NCBI GenBank assembly: GCA_021307315.1
Contig: JAJSPD010000124.1
Coordinates: forward strand, 17,220 to 81,219
From: Bisporella sp. PMI_857
Taxonomy: Eukaryota > Ascomycota > Leotiomycetes > Helotiales > Helotiaceae
DNA length: 64,000 bases
Reading direction: 5' to 3'
Of the stretch, positions 23,020-34,009 are shown in pieces. Each line of letters begins with the position of its first letter. Position 1 is the first letter of the stretch. A program made the position numbers and the translations under genes. A model generated the notes under the pieces. That model did no database searches. It saw only the letters and a program-made list of their open reading frames with translations, and was not told the DNA's origin.

Positions 23020-24292
23020 CTACATCATTTTGGACATAAATACAGCCATTCCCATCGCATTTCGATCGAATGTACCATTTACCTGGAAATGCTGTACTTG
23101 CGTCTTGCTTGCTGCGTTCAAAACCGTCACCGCTGACGGTGTTGTGCCATTTCCGGGGCTCAGAGCATAAATGAAGTTACCTGCAGCCTTGAGATCGATC
23201 AAACCAGGATCCCCGTTTGGGCTAAGATCAATGACATTTTGTATGCTCGCATCTTCCAATGACATCTCTACAAGTCTGTTTGTGGCGACGTCAGTTACAA
23301 ATGCAGTATTCGTATTTAGGGCTACCGCAACCCAGCAGGTGGCTCTCTGGCCCTCAATAGCAGCTTTTCCTTTGACCATCGCTATATTCGATTTTGTGTC
23401 GATTGAGAGAACTACGCCACCAAAAGAGGCTTCCGTTACGAAGATGTCGGTAGAACCTGGAATGATGGAGGATCCAAACAGTACCGCCGTACTATTTGGA
23501 GATGATTGGATTCCATCTTGGTTGACTGATGCCTTCGTGGCGCCGCAGGCCTCCTGAACCGGAAAAGTTGCTAAGAAACCAGTATTGGTTTTTGATGGGT
23601 CTCCTTTGACTGTAGTGAATAATTTGCTTTGATCATCAGAGAAAAAGACCTGGGAGACCGTGTTAAGTGGGCCAACTGGTGGTGTGGTCTGGTTCAGGTC
23701 GAATGGACGTAGTGCATCCATTTCTCGCATGCCCTGCGAAGAGAAGGAGGCACAGGAAACGCCTGCTTTGGCTCTAGAGCATCCAACACAGACAACATTT
23801 TTTTTTAAGGATGCAGCGACGGTGTTGGGGAATTCGCCTGGAATGGAAACTGGTTGACCAACCATGGTGAGTTTGGTAGGATTGTTCTTGTTGATTTTTA
23901 GCATTGAAACAGTATTTGATCCGGCGTTGACTGCGAATATGAACTGTATTGCACTAAGTCAGTAGTGGGTCATAGTTTGGGAACTTTTAAAGCTATACAT
24001 TGCCGACAACCGTTAACGATGATTGGGAGACAAGTGAGTCTGGGGCAGCAGCCTGATTTGTTGATTCGTCAATTGAGTTAGAACCTGCACTGCCAGTGCT
24101 TGTTGAGGAGCCATCTGAGAGCATTCCATTTTGCTTAATAGCCAGAGACACTACAGAGTTCGATTGCGAATTGGTGATCAGGTATACTGCACCAGCAGCC
24201 CTCCCCGTCCAATGAGATTGTGCAGGATGGCTCTTAACTTGCGGAACTAAGGCTGCGATAACTAGTAAGAAAGAAGGTAATAAGAAGTACAT
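23020..24292 (-). CDS. Secreted lactonase / carboxymuconate-cyclase-like beta-propeller protein
   Basis: Exons 23999..24292 and 23020..23943 join (acceptor AATACAG) to 405 aa. The junction restores VVGNFIFAVNAGSNTVSMLK. The start at 24292 gives a signal peptide (MYFLLPSFLLVIAALVPQVK); a longer start at 24439 would bury it, so the shorter one is chosen. Repeated propeller-blade segments are visible: AVYLITNSQSNSVVSLAI, FPNTVAASLKKNVVCVG, GPLNTVSQVFFSDDQSKLF, FGGVVLSIDTKSN and GNFIYALSPGNGTTPSAVT. The family is the fungal 3-carboxymuconate cyclase/lactonase-like seven-bladed propeller group, often secreted and strongly antigenic; catalytic activity is rarely shown, so the enzymatic name is only by resemblance. 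Several potential N-glycosylation sites (NGT, NST, NQT) fit secretion. Confidence 0.82.
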
Positions 24293-25549
24293 GATCTTTC
24301 TAATTAAATAATTTTCCGAATTTTTCCGCTGACAGGACGCTGAGTGACCAGCACAGCTGCCAATTTGAGGTGAGAAAGAGATGGAAGTAGTAAGAAGAAG
24401 ATAACGCTGTCCATTCTCCCAAAGGCTTTGTGAAAACATAGTTCTTATATGGTCCGGTAGATGCAGGATATCTCAACTGGGTTTCCTGATTAGGGAATTC
24501 TGATTATCACGATCCTTGGCATAACCTGAAACAGGAAAGGACGGGGTTGCATATTTGAGCGTAGGAAATTATTACATCCAGCAATGAGTAACTCCATATG
24601 AAACAAGAACATACTCTTTGATTATTTGATTACAATTTCTTATTAAGGAAAATCTGATTACCACTAACTAAGTACCCTTCCTGAAGCTGAAACTTGAGAC
24701 GAACTGGATTATCTGATCAGAATTTCCTATTTTGGACAAGCTTGGTGAGAGGGAGGGCTTGGCGCTACCTGTCATCACGTGCACGTCCACCTTTAGCAGG
24801 GGTTGCGACATTTACAGTTTACAACTTCTCATACACAAACAAAGATGAAGGATACTTCTTAGACTTAAATTTCGCTTTTCCCGCATGAGGCTAAACCGCT
24901 TAGATACAGCTGTAAATGAACAACTGAGGCTTAAACATTGACCATATCCTACCATTTCGCACAGTGAACGAGTTAGTATCGTAGTATTTAGTAATATCGA
25001 GTCTCGAGACATATAAGATCGACTTTTTGATACTACGCTAGTATTAGTATGAGATTCTCGTAAAACGCTAGTATTAGTATGGAAATTGAATCTTATATCA
25101 TATTGGCAATAATACTAAATACTGTGCTATGGCCACTTTAGGGCTATTTTACAAAGGTCTGAAATGAATTTTACCTTTTTTAGTACGAATAACCGAATTA
25201 AAAAGCTAAGACCCTTGTTGTATTGCTAATTTCGGAATAGCGTCATTTAGAGTTAGTGCTGTAGTATATCGCGGTATAGTATAATACAATATAAGATTGC
25301 AAATTTTGCTGTAATACGTATACAAATTTCATATCTCATATTGCGTGGTATATGGTATTGATTTTTAGGGGTCGATATATCACGATAATACTAACTCGCT
25401 CACTGATTTCGCAGGTACAGAACTGCAAAATCTGCTCCAAAATCATGGATGTCTTCCGCATCTTCGATCCCAAGGGTATATCGACGATGTGTTGGCGCAA
25501 TGATTGGTTCTGAGATCCTTGACCGGACGATTTGCTGATGACATACAGG
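24293..25549. other. Intergenic, AT-rich, no gene
   Basis: Marks the change from the gene-dense left part to the accessory region. AT content climbs from about 24900 to 25400. A 17-bp direct repeat (ACGCTAGTATTAGTATG) occurs at 25035-25051 and 25065-25081, a 30-bp period. No coding frame is supported. Confidence 0.45.
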
Positions 25550-25599
25550 GCCGAAACAAGACCTAGTCGAGAAGCGACGATATCAGCTACGTCAAGCTC

Positions 25600-26546
25600 A
25601 ACGGTATCTCTTATCTATCATCGTCCCGGGTGTCTTCCTAAGAATAGTTTTAGTACCTACCGTGATAGGAATGTGAAGTGTACCAAGTCTCTGGAAGAGG
25701 AGCTCGCGCGCGTCAGGGCCAACGAAGCGTGGCTTATAAAGTGTGCGAGCAGATGCGCAAAATGATTAAGTCGCTAGTACAACAACTGGCAGATCATGAG
25801 GAAAATGTACTGAGTGAGTTATTGAATGGATTAGGTAAACCGGGCCAGGATCAACGTGTCTCTAGAAGCGCGACGAAGTCCCGAATTCCTTTCAACATCG
25901 CGGAGGTTGAAATGGTCAAAAAGTTAGATATACATTCCCCAGAAAACCTTAGTGCTACTAAATCAAAGGACTCTACTCCAATGAGTAGTCAGCGAGGGTA
26001 GTATATCCTGTTATCGGCGCTAATGTCAGTGTTCGGGTCTGTGACCTCGATCCGGCGACTTTAGGCATGGAATTCGTACTCAGGTATGTGTATCTGAAGT
26101 CTTGGGTTTCTTGATATCAATCCCAAACCCCTTCCCCAACCACTGATATGATATGGTATTTATTTAAAATAACACTGGTGAAGCCTCGAAGCACCTTGCC
26201 TAGGCCATCTCCATGGCAACCCGAGCAAGCCTCATGAGCCAACAGGACATGCTTTAACAACTAGTACCCAAATTGAATGTATGTCAAATTATACCCCACC
26301 TAGCGGCGCTCATCCAGCTACCTTGTCAACGGTAGAGGTACCAACAAAGATACTAGAACACCTGCTGAACCTTTCATCTTGCATATGCTCGGAGGATGAG
26401 CTGACGCCGACTCAAGCGTGGAACAATATCCGCCAGGCACCTCATTTCGGTGGACTGGAGGTGCAGGATCTTCGGATATTAGCCAAGAAGCCGCGCGAAA
26501 GGATTAAATGCCATGGGTATGTTGCTCAAGATGAAGCTTTGACATA
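25600..26546 (+). pseudogene. Decayed bZIP transcription factor gene (AP-1/IDI-4-like)
   Basis: Three blocks of a fungal bZIP protein survive in different frames. Block one (about 25645-25740) encodes YRDRNVKCTKSLEEELARVR, the basic-region end and zipper start. Block two (about 25738-25800), one frame away, encodes CEQMRKMIKSLVQQLADHE, the rest of the zipper. The missing base between them is a frameshift. Block three (26281..26547) encodes DELTPTQAWNNIRQAPHFGG and ERIKCHGY, the C-terminal segment seen in this bZIP family. The basic region before block one is badly degraded and no start exon remains. The gene is most likely dead; an intron could explain one frame change but not the loss of the DNA-binding residues. 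Confidence 0.6.
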
Positions 26547-28501
26547 AGCTGACATCGGCAGCTTTGGTGCCGTGATTAAGATCTAAGCTTTCAAGACTCT
26601 AATGTTTGAAACTTTGATCCTAGGACGGGCATTCTAAGGCCAGCACCACAGCAGAGTGGTGATGATGTAGCCCCCAACTTCACATATCTACACCCTGCTT
26701 ATAGGAAGTGCGAGGGAGATGGCCGGCATTTGATGCATCTTGTGGGTTCTAAATTGTCGTAGCGCACGCGTACTCGACCTTCATAACATCTATACATGCT
26801 GAAGTTGCACAAATTACAACGAAAGCTCGATACAAACAATTTTGGGGTATATAAGACCTTCTAAGGCTGTATGACTTCTCACTCTATATCCCGGAGACAA
26901 CGGCGATGAAATAGATTGCGGCATTGAAGTGTTTGCTTTATTTATGTATTTAGTATTTGAAAGGACTAGCATATACATGGGATGAATCATCAAAACATAA
27001 TCCCCTTTAAATATAACGATGCTGGCTGTATTTCAGTTGTGGATGCCACATTCAGTTTGGGTCGTTCAGGGAGTGATAAATTGGCGGAGACTGAAAATGG
27101 TCGGCGGTACTTATCGACTGTTTTGGGACCAAATATGTGGTGCCACTGAAAGATACTCATAACAAAACCACTTTCATTTTCTCACCAGATAGTTGGCTGG
27201 ACCGGCTTGGTGCTGGTTTCTTATAGCTCGCCAGATACAAGGTCATATGAAGAAGATCCAACAGGTTCAAGTCAGTTCAAGCTTGGATACGGAGGCAGCC
27301 CCTTTAAGGCCTGCTGTGGACTTTTGGTTACCATCAATTGCCTGATCCGAGAGACGGAATGTACGCGCTACTTTCTCTTATCAAACAACCTGTTCATATC
27401 CAGCCTCACTATAGTAAGAGCAAACAAGATATGTATTGCTAATTTGCTAGGTGCTTCATGAATTGGAGTAGGGATAAGATTTCTGTATCACATAGTAGTG
27501 TCACATAGTTTTGAAATTCAAGACGTCAGAACTTCCTTCGTGGATATATATGATTAGATGGCATATAAAAACACGGTCAGCTTAGCACTGGAACACATTG
27601 AAAGGGTTACTGTCGAGGTTCAAGCAAGTAACAAGATAATTGGGCTCGGGGCTTGAGGAGCATACGGGCCATTGAAAAGGTTGATAAAAAAGAGGATATT
27701 CATAACTGTTTATGAGATGAGATGCTTCATCACCTCATCATCCGACGTTCATGGTTGGGAGAGAAAATTGCTTTGACGCTCAACACTAGGATTTCAAGTC
27801 AAAGTAAGATTACTTGGTTAGCTCACGCTACGCAACTCAAGATCTATGAGTTGACTAAAGAATCAACGCGGGATGTGGTCTGGCATGCAATATTGGCCGG
27901 CAAAGTTTAATTCTGCGCATGGGATAATGAATGGCGAAGTCATGGATAAGATCTACTTGTCAAACGGATAGATTATAAGTGATATTATCACAGAATAGGT
28001 TGTAGAATAGGGCATAAATATTTGATTGTAGAGCTAATAGAATCAACGATCTAGAGTAATGAAAATAGAAATCTTGGCGCCAAGAGCGACTAAGCCAAAT
28101 ATGGCTAATAGGCTTGGCCGTTTCACACTACTCAATCATGACAGAGTTAAATATTATATGCTAGTTGAGGGACTTGAACCTGCCGAAAGTCTGGTTGACC
28201 AGGAGACATGTTCGTTCACTCTAATCCGCAAGTGTAATTTTGGACTTGATCATTATAAATTGATGTGCGTATCATGGCTGACTCAGCAGTGGCAGAAGGC
28301 AGCGGGTCCCATGGTGTCTGTGTATTGGGACCCAGAGGCAGCCTAGCTGAAGATTAATGCCTTATGGGTATGAAGTGGGACCCTGCCAGCAAATATTCCT
28401 TGAAACGTGCACAGGCCCCACAGCAATTTCGAGCTTTTTTTAATAGGAGATTCCCCTTTTATTTTGTTCTTCTTCGATATTGCGAATTGGATCTAGGTAT
28501 T
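26547..28501. other. Gene-poor region, no gene supported
   Basis: Nearly 2 kb with scattered frames of 60-95 codons (27207-27461, 27722-27910, 28059-28346) that lack motifs or splice partners. It should contain the promoter of the ceramide synthase gene in its last few hundred bases. Confidence 0.4.
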
Positions 28502-30046
28502 ATGGCTACCAGAGTGTCCCAAGATAAGGTGTCTCCGCTACCATCACAGCATGGCGCGGAATCTATCACCAGCGGTGCGCAACTGAACCGACGACGGCGC
28601 CGAAAATCTTCCATTCTAGGCAGCGATCCGAGAGGGGATACTGGCGCACCAGCTCTAAGCACATTATTCAATGAACGTTCTTTACACAATAAGGTATCTT
28701 GTTCTATACCCTGGAGATTCTCGCCACGCTAATGAGACACAGTCCGAGCTATCCGGGCTGGCGGCACGACAGAAAAGGCCTCCTTCAATATTTAAACGCT
28801 GGAAGTCTATCTCGCTGAGACATACATGGCTTAACCCATTGATCATTTGCCTTACTGTTGTCGCCATATATCTTGCCAATCCCTCGCCCTCAAATCCAGT
28901 CTATCCCGCATTATTCGTGTCTTATCCCATTCCACGTTCTGACAACGCAGATCCGACAGAGCCTATTCAGTATGGAAAAGGGAGGAAGGACTTCGTATTT
29001 GTTGCTTTTTATACCATTTTCCTCTCTTTCACTCGCGAATTTATCACTCAGCGTTTCTTACGGCCTCTGGCAATTCATTGGGGAATAAAATCGCGTGGCA
29101 AACAAGCCAGGATTATGGAGCAAGCTTACACCGCCATGTATTTTGTGATACTAGGCCCATTTGGTCTATATGTCATGAGCAAAAGCGATGTGTGGTACTT
29201 CAATGTTGACGCCATGTACGAAGGATTTCCACACAAGACCAACACCGGACTTTTTAAGGGCTACTACCTGTTCCAAGCTGCGTACTGGGCTCAGCAGGCG
29301 ATAGTAATGCTTCTGATGTTAGAGAAGCCTCGAAAGGACTTTAGAGAGCTTGTAGCTCATCATGTTATAACATTATCTTTGATTTGGCTTAGTTATCGCT
29401 TCCATTTCACCAAAATAGGTCTCCCTGTTTTCGTTACCCATGATATTTCAGACTTCTTTCTTGCGGTAGGACCTTAAATTCATGATATAAGGGTAGCAAT
29501 GCTAATTAATCTCAGACATCTATAGTTCTCAACAAGATCGATTCACCAATTACCATTCCATTCTTCATTACCTTCATTGGCAACTGGGTTTATCTGCGCC
29601 ACTACCAAAACATTCGGATTCTTCTCTCTATGTTCCCACTTCACTCTCTTCTCCCGGAGCATATCAATGCACACATCTCGCACACTTACTCGATTCTTAT
29701 GGTGGCTATTAACCCTTTCATAATAACTGTCACGAAGATCTCGCCAGCTACTGGTGCACTTATATTACGTGTTCTCCATGATCCTTGGCCGGAGTCAAAA
29801 TTTGCAAGCATTGGCCCTTTTGAACTGAATTGGGAGACGCAACAGTACAAAGCTCCTATAAGCCAATGGATAGCGTTTGGACTTCTGTCAGGGTTACAAG
29901 CATTGAATTTATTCTGGCTTGGGTTAGTTCTTCGCAGCCTGTGGAGGATAGTGCGAACTTTCGGGAAAGAAACGGTAGACGAACGTAGTGAATGTGACAG
30001 CGATGAAGAATATCCTGCTGAGACCGCCAAGCAGTCGAAAATTTAA
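28502..30046 (+). CDS. Ceramide synthase (LAG1/LAC1 family, TLC domain)
   Basis: Exons 28502..28693, 28743..29465 and 29516..30046 join in frame to 481 aa. A basic cytosolic N-terminus (RRRRRKSS) precedes the membrane segments WLNPLIICLTVVAIYL, FVFVAFYTIFLSFTREFITQ, AMYFVILGPFGLYVM and later ones. The Lag1 motif is present: RKDFRELVAHHVITLSLIWL, then YRFHFTKIGLPVFVTHDISD with FFLA, including the double His needed for catalysis. The C-terminus keeps GPFELNWETQQYKAPISQW and an acidic tail (DSDEEYPAET). The enzyme N-acylates sphingoid bases in the ER membrane. It looks full-length and intact. It lies in the accessory region, so it may be an extra copy; in the fumonisin cluster, extra ceramide synthases give self-protection, but such a role here is only a hypothesis. 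Confidence 0.9.
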
Positions 30047-31014
30047 AGGGCTTGTTCAGCTGATAGATGAACACTGCATGAGCCAGTAAAATATTTGTAT
30101 TATAGTTATATCTATGTAATGATAATTCTAGTCATGAAAAGATCATTTCTCGGGGTTAGAGCGCAAGCAAGGGCTATTGCACGGTCTCCCATTCCTAAGT
30201 CAAAGCTGCAAGAGTCCGATTCAATTTGGCACCTGAGTAGTTACGATTAGAACTTGACAAGTCACATGGTCGCAACAACACTGGATGGATCAATGAAGAG
30301 TTGAGACCTAATCATGCCACTGCGTTGCTTCAGCTGTACTGAGTAGTTCGTTTCTGCGCAACTTAGCCGCCGGTAGTTGAGCACTGCAGTGGTAATGCGA
30401 CTGTTACTCAAGAATATTTTGTGCTGCCACTCTTGGATAATTGGAGGCACTACAAGCCCAAGCTATGGCTCATGACAAATTCTTGTGGTTTGTCACGAAC
30501 AAGGTTTATTAAGCTTAAAATACCTGCATTGCTTCTACACGCATATTTTGCCGTGCAAGGTAAAGTAATATATGTCGGTACACCCCTCCGAGGGCAAACC
30601 AATAGGGGACTTTCCTAGATAGTCTGCTCTTGGCCCTGATCTCCCTTTACGTACATGCCAATATCGCAATTTAATTTCCACGGCCAGCCAATAGTTTTCC
30701 ATCCTCTAGATTAATATTTTTCCAGCCTAAATCCAAGTAGTACTTCTACAACATGAGAGTCATCCGTCAAGGGACTAGTTATTGCATGCTTAGGTTTATT
30801 AACATACAGGCAGGATGGTAGATGTGGCCTTCATGTCGTATGACACTTTTGCTGCATGCATCCACAAGGGAGAAGGAACTGAAATTCCAAATATTCACAA
30901 ATGGACCAGCAGTCATTTGAACAGGAAACTACTATAAAGGCATTAAGATAATTGCCTCCGGGATGAATGCAATATTTTTGTATTTTGCAATACGCTGAAA
31001 GTTACTATCTTGCG
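30047..31014. other. Intergenic between ceramide synthase and tyrosinase
   Basis: Both neighbours are on the plus strand, so this holds the 3' end of one and the promoter of the other. No gene is supported; frames at 30262-30450 and 30421-30618 have no protein character. Confidence 0.45.
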
Positions 31015-32443
31015 ATGAAGTACATTTTATTCTCCGCGCTGATAGGCTCGCACTTAATTAGCGCAGCCCCATTGACACTTCTTACGGCAAAAGAGAGGTA
31101 TGATGCCTACAGAGCACAAGCATACTTAAACCAGAAAGCAGTATTGGAGTCTCGTGAAAGCGGATGTAATTTGAATAGCGTTATCGTCCGCAAAGAATGG
31201 CATGTTATGTTATGTTTAGGATTGGCTCCTTATATGCTGAAACATTTCATAGGAGCACACTCTCCCTGGGAGAACGTAAGGAATATACTGATTCGGTTAT
31301 GTGCTTGAGCAAAAAGGGTTCAATAAAGCCAGAGAATGTTGTTGCTCCTGGTATTCGAAACCGATATGACGACTTTCACGCCAATCATATTAATCAAACA
31401 GTGTTCATTCACTTCTCAGTAGGTTCTCCCAGCATACGATAAGCCCCAAAAGCTGAAATACTTGGAAGGCTTACTTTTTGCCATGGCATCGATATTTTCT
31501 CCATGCATTTGAGAAAGCTCTCAGAGATGAATGCGGGTACAAAGGTGCTCAGCCTTACTGGGACTGGTCCGCGGAAGATGTTACCCCTGCATCAAATGCC
31601 TTGTTTGCAGGTGGTGAAGGCTCGATTGGAGGCAATGGCGAATCTATCCCACATGAAGGTCCTATAGTTATGATACCCACCACTCCTCCCACTGTGAGTC
31701 GAATAGCGCCTGGTACTGGCGGAGGATGCATTTTTGATGGCCCATTTGTCAATTTGACGAACAATATCGGACCATATGGACCGTGAGTTTCTAAAATGCG
31801 GATTAGTAATTGTGTTCATGCTAATATGTTTGACCAGACCCCAAGTGTCGACCGCGTTCGATTATAATCCACGATGCATCAAAAGAGACTTTCGTCCTGA
31901 TGGCACCAAAACTAGCCTCACTTATGAGAAAGTTACAAACATTCTTGATCAGACTGATCTTGACACGTTTCAAGCAGCTCTGGAGAGTAGTGTACATCCG
32001 GGCGGCCACGTTGGTATAGGCGGACAGCAAGATGATCTTTATTCTGGAAATGGGGACCCAGCCTTTTACTTTCATCATGCTCAAGTGGATCATGTGTGGA
32101 ACATGTAAGTTTGTGGTGGGGATCGGCTGAATACTTCATATTTAATACATCTACATTGGCAAGGAGCTGACTTAGGTACTTCTACAGCTGGCAGGCTCAA
32201 AATTTCGCCACGCGTACCAATCTAGTGTCAGGTACATTGACAATTCGAAATAGTGAGTGTCTCCAATATGGCGAAAGGCCGTGTTATAATAGCTACTACT
32301 GACTCACTTTCATACGAACAGCTCCGCCAAGTGAGAATGGAACATTGGAGACAACAATGGACTTGGGTTACAACGGCCCGACATACGCGATTAGGGACTT
32401 GGTGAGCACGATTGATGGCCCTCTTTGCTATATTTATAAATAA
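31015..32443 (+). CDS. Secreted tyrosinase-type copper oxidase
   Basis: Six exons (31015..31199, 31253..31422, 31470..31782, 31838..32104, 32176..32252, 32322..32443) close in frame at 377 aa. A signal peptide is visible (MKYILFSALIGSHLISAAPL). The CuA site is made of YDDFHANHINQTVFIH and LLPWHRYFLHAFEKALRDEC; the CuB site of VHPGGHVGIGG and DPAFYFHHAQVDHVWNM. GAQPYWDWS and the end DLVSTIDGPLCYIYK are typical. Type-3 copper oxidases of this class hydroxylate or oxidise phenols, giving melanin-like or modified aromatic products, here outside the cell. The first two exon joints are less sure: intron 1 seems to use a GC donor (GCATGT at 31200), and the exon 2/3 joint was chosen to give a sensible CuA site. 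The protein lacks the long C-terminal cap of classical tyrosinases. Confidence 0.83.
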
Positions 32444-32853
32444 AGCTCAAACATCTATTGTGTGATATAAAGCACTACATGGTATAAGCTGAAAGAAGTC
32501 TATTTTTTATTTTTTAAAAAATGAGCTATAACTAAAAAAGTAGTCGAAGGAACTCCGGTCGGTAATCTTCTTGGAGTTCCTCCCTGGTGGAGTGTTCCTC
32601 TCCTTAGGTCGAGCCATTTCTTCGTATAGAGGAGAAGTTCTGATGCGCGCTGCGGCTTCAAACGCCATTTGCTTGAGTTGTTGCTGCGCGCCTCTGAATT
32701 CGAGTGACTTCAGATACAATAGTTTTGTCCTGGAGGCCTCTACCTCCGCTTTTTCTCCCGGGAATGTGTCATGCTAAGCAGCCATATGCCACAGATTGAT
32801 TAACCCTGTGCCCCACGTTGAGGAAGCTTGAGCTGACAGAGCAAAGAGACTTA
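32444..32853. other. Intergenic with an unplaced open frame
   Basis: On the minus strand 32507..32719, with upstream continuation, encodes a Lys/Arg/Gln-rich helical stretch (YLKSLEFRGAQQQLKQMAFE). It resembles the charged C-terminal tails of some transposases or nuclear proteins but is too short to assign. No intact gene is supported. Confidence 0.3.
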
Positions 32854-33215
32854 CAGCCATACCTGGATAATTCGGAGGCTTCGGTTCCAAGACAACCTTC
32901 CGGTATATAGAAATTTCCGATATATAAAAAGTGCATTATGCGTAATTGTTCAGATTTACATAAAAACAATACTACGTGTTGCATAAAATACATAATTATT
33001 AAACATATATTACGTGCTTTACAAATTTAGTGTATTACTAAATTAACTTTATTAAAAGTATATATCGAAGTTTATTTAAATTTTTTGTACTTTTTTCGGA
33101 TTTCAAAATAAAAAAGTTTCCGAGTTACTCAGCCAAAAATCCGCCATTCCGCAGTTCTTTTCCGGAGTATAAATGTTTCCGATATAGGGGCATCCGAATT
33201 ATCCAGGTATGACTG
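32854..33215. mobile_element. Pogo/Tigger-like MITE, 362 bp
   Basis: The ends are inverted copies: CAGCCATACCTGGATAATTC at the left and, read inward from the right, CAGTCATACCTGGATAATTC, both followed by GGA. A TA dinucleotide flanks each end (32852-32853 and 33216-33217). TA target duplication and a CAG start are hallmarks of the pogo/Tigger (Tc1-mariner) group. The inside is AT-rich and non-coding, so it must have been moved by a transposase encoded elsewhere. Confidence 0.8.
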
Positions 33216-33217
33216 TA

Positions 33218-34009
33218 CTTTTAAATTGTTATTTTTTAATTTTTAATTTTTTGGCTATAGCGTCAGTGTTTTCCAGCTGTGGTCTTAATAGAACTTGTTG
33301 TCTACATGAATGTCTAGCCTGGACCGTAGCATGTGGCAAACGGAAAGCGTGCGAACTGTTCGTTCAGGTCTTTGGTGAAATGTACAAGCTTGTACAAGCC
33401 CGTACTAGCGCAAGCCAAACTCAAACTTACCTCTTTATTTAAAAAGCACAATCAAGCTACGTCAATTATATCTATTCATATAAATGTGGGGTGTCAATCA
33501 AGCTTTCACGTCATTGCGAGGTTCTCCTCTCGTGGACTGAGATTCTTTCTAGAAATTCAGGCTCTAAAATGTAACATCAACGACTTTTTGTATTTCTCTC
33601 TGAGGCGGTGGATGCAGGATGTCTGCTCTGCCGAGTTTATCAGTTGAGAAGGTTTCAACCGTTTAGTTTTGTCACCCTGACTGAACCTTGCCCTCCCGAT
33701 CTTGCCCCGGCTCCCCGAGACCCCGCAATTTCCCTGGCTGGGGCATCGACCATATATATATATTACTGCCGGGGCAACTTTCACTCTAAGAGGTAAAGAG
33801 TCATTTACAATCGACTCTTTGGTTCATTATTTTAAAAAGTCACTGCTACCGCACGATTGATTGTGGCGAGATCTAATTGAACTAACTCGAAGCTCCATTT
33901 TCTCAGTCCTGGGCAAGCCTTTCCTGCACCGTCATTGTCAATTTCTACTGCTGAGCTATGCTAGTCAAACGTCAATTTCTTTAATCTTCTGAAAAGGTGG
34001 AACAGAATA
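33218..34009. promoter_or_regulatory. Upstream region of the P450 gene
   Basis: Non-coding stretch between the MITE and the P450 start. It has T-rich runs at 33225-33255, a GC-rich patch at 33685-33735 and a TATATATATATA tract near 33752-33764, about 245 bp upstream of the start codon. No gene is supported. Confidence 0.4.

Noticed and set aside
28140..28240. tRNA-like T-loop sequence on the minus strand (GGTTCAAGTCC)
   Set aside because: The flanking bases do not form a T stem or an acceptor stem, and no anticodon arm can be folded.
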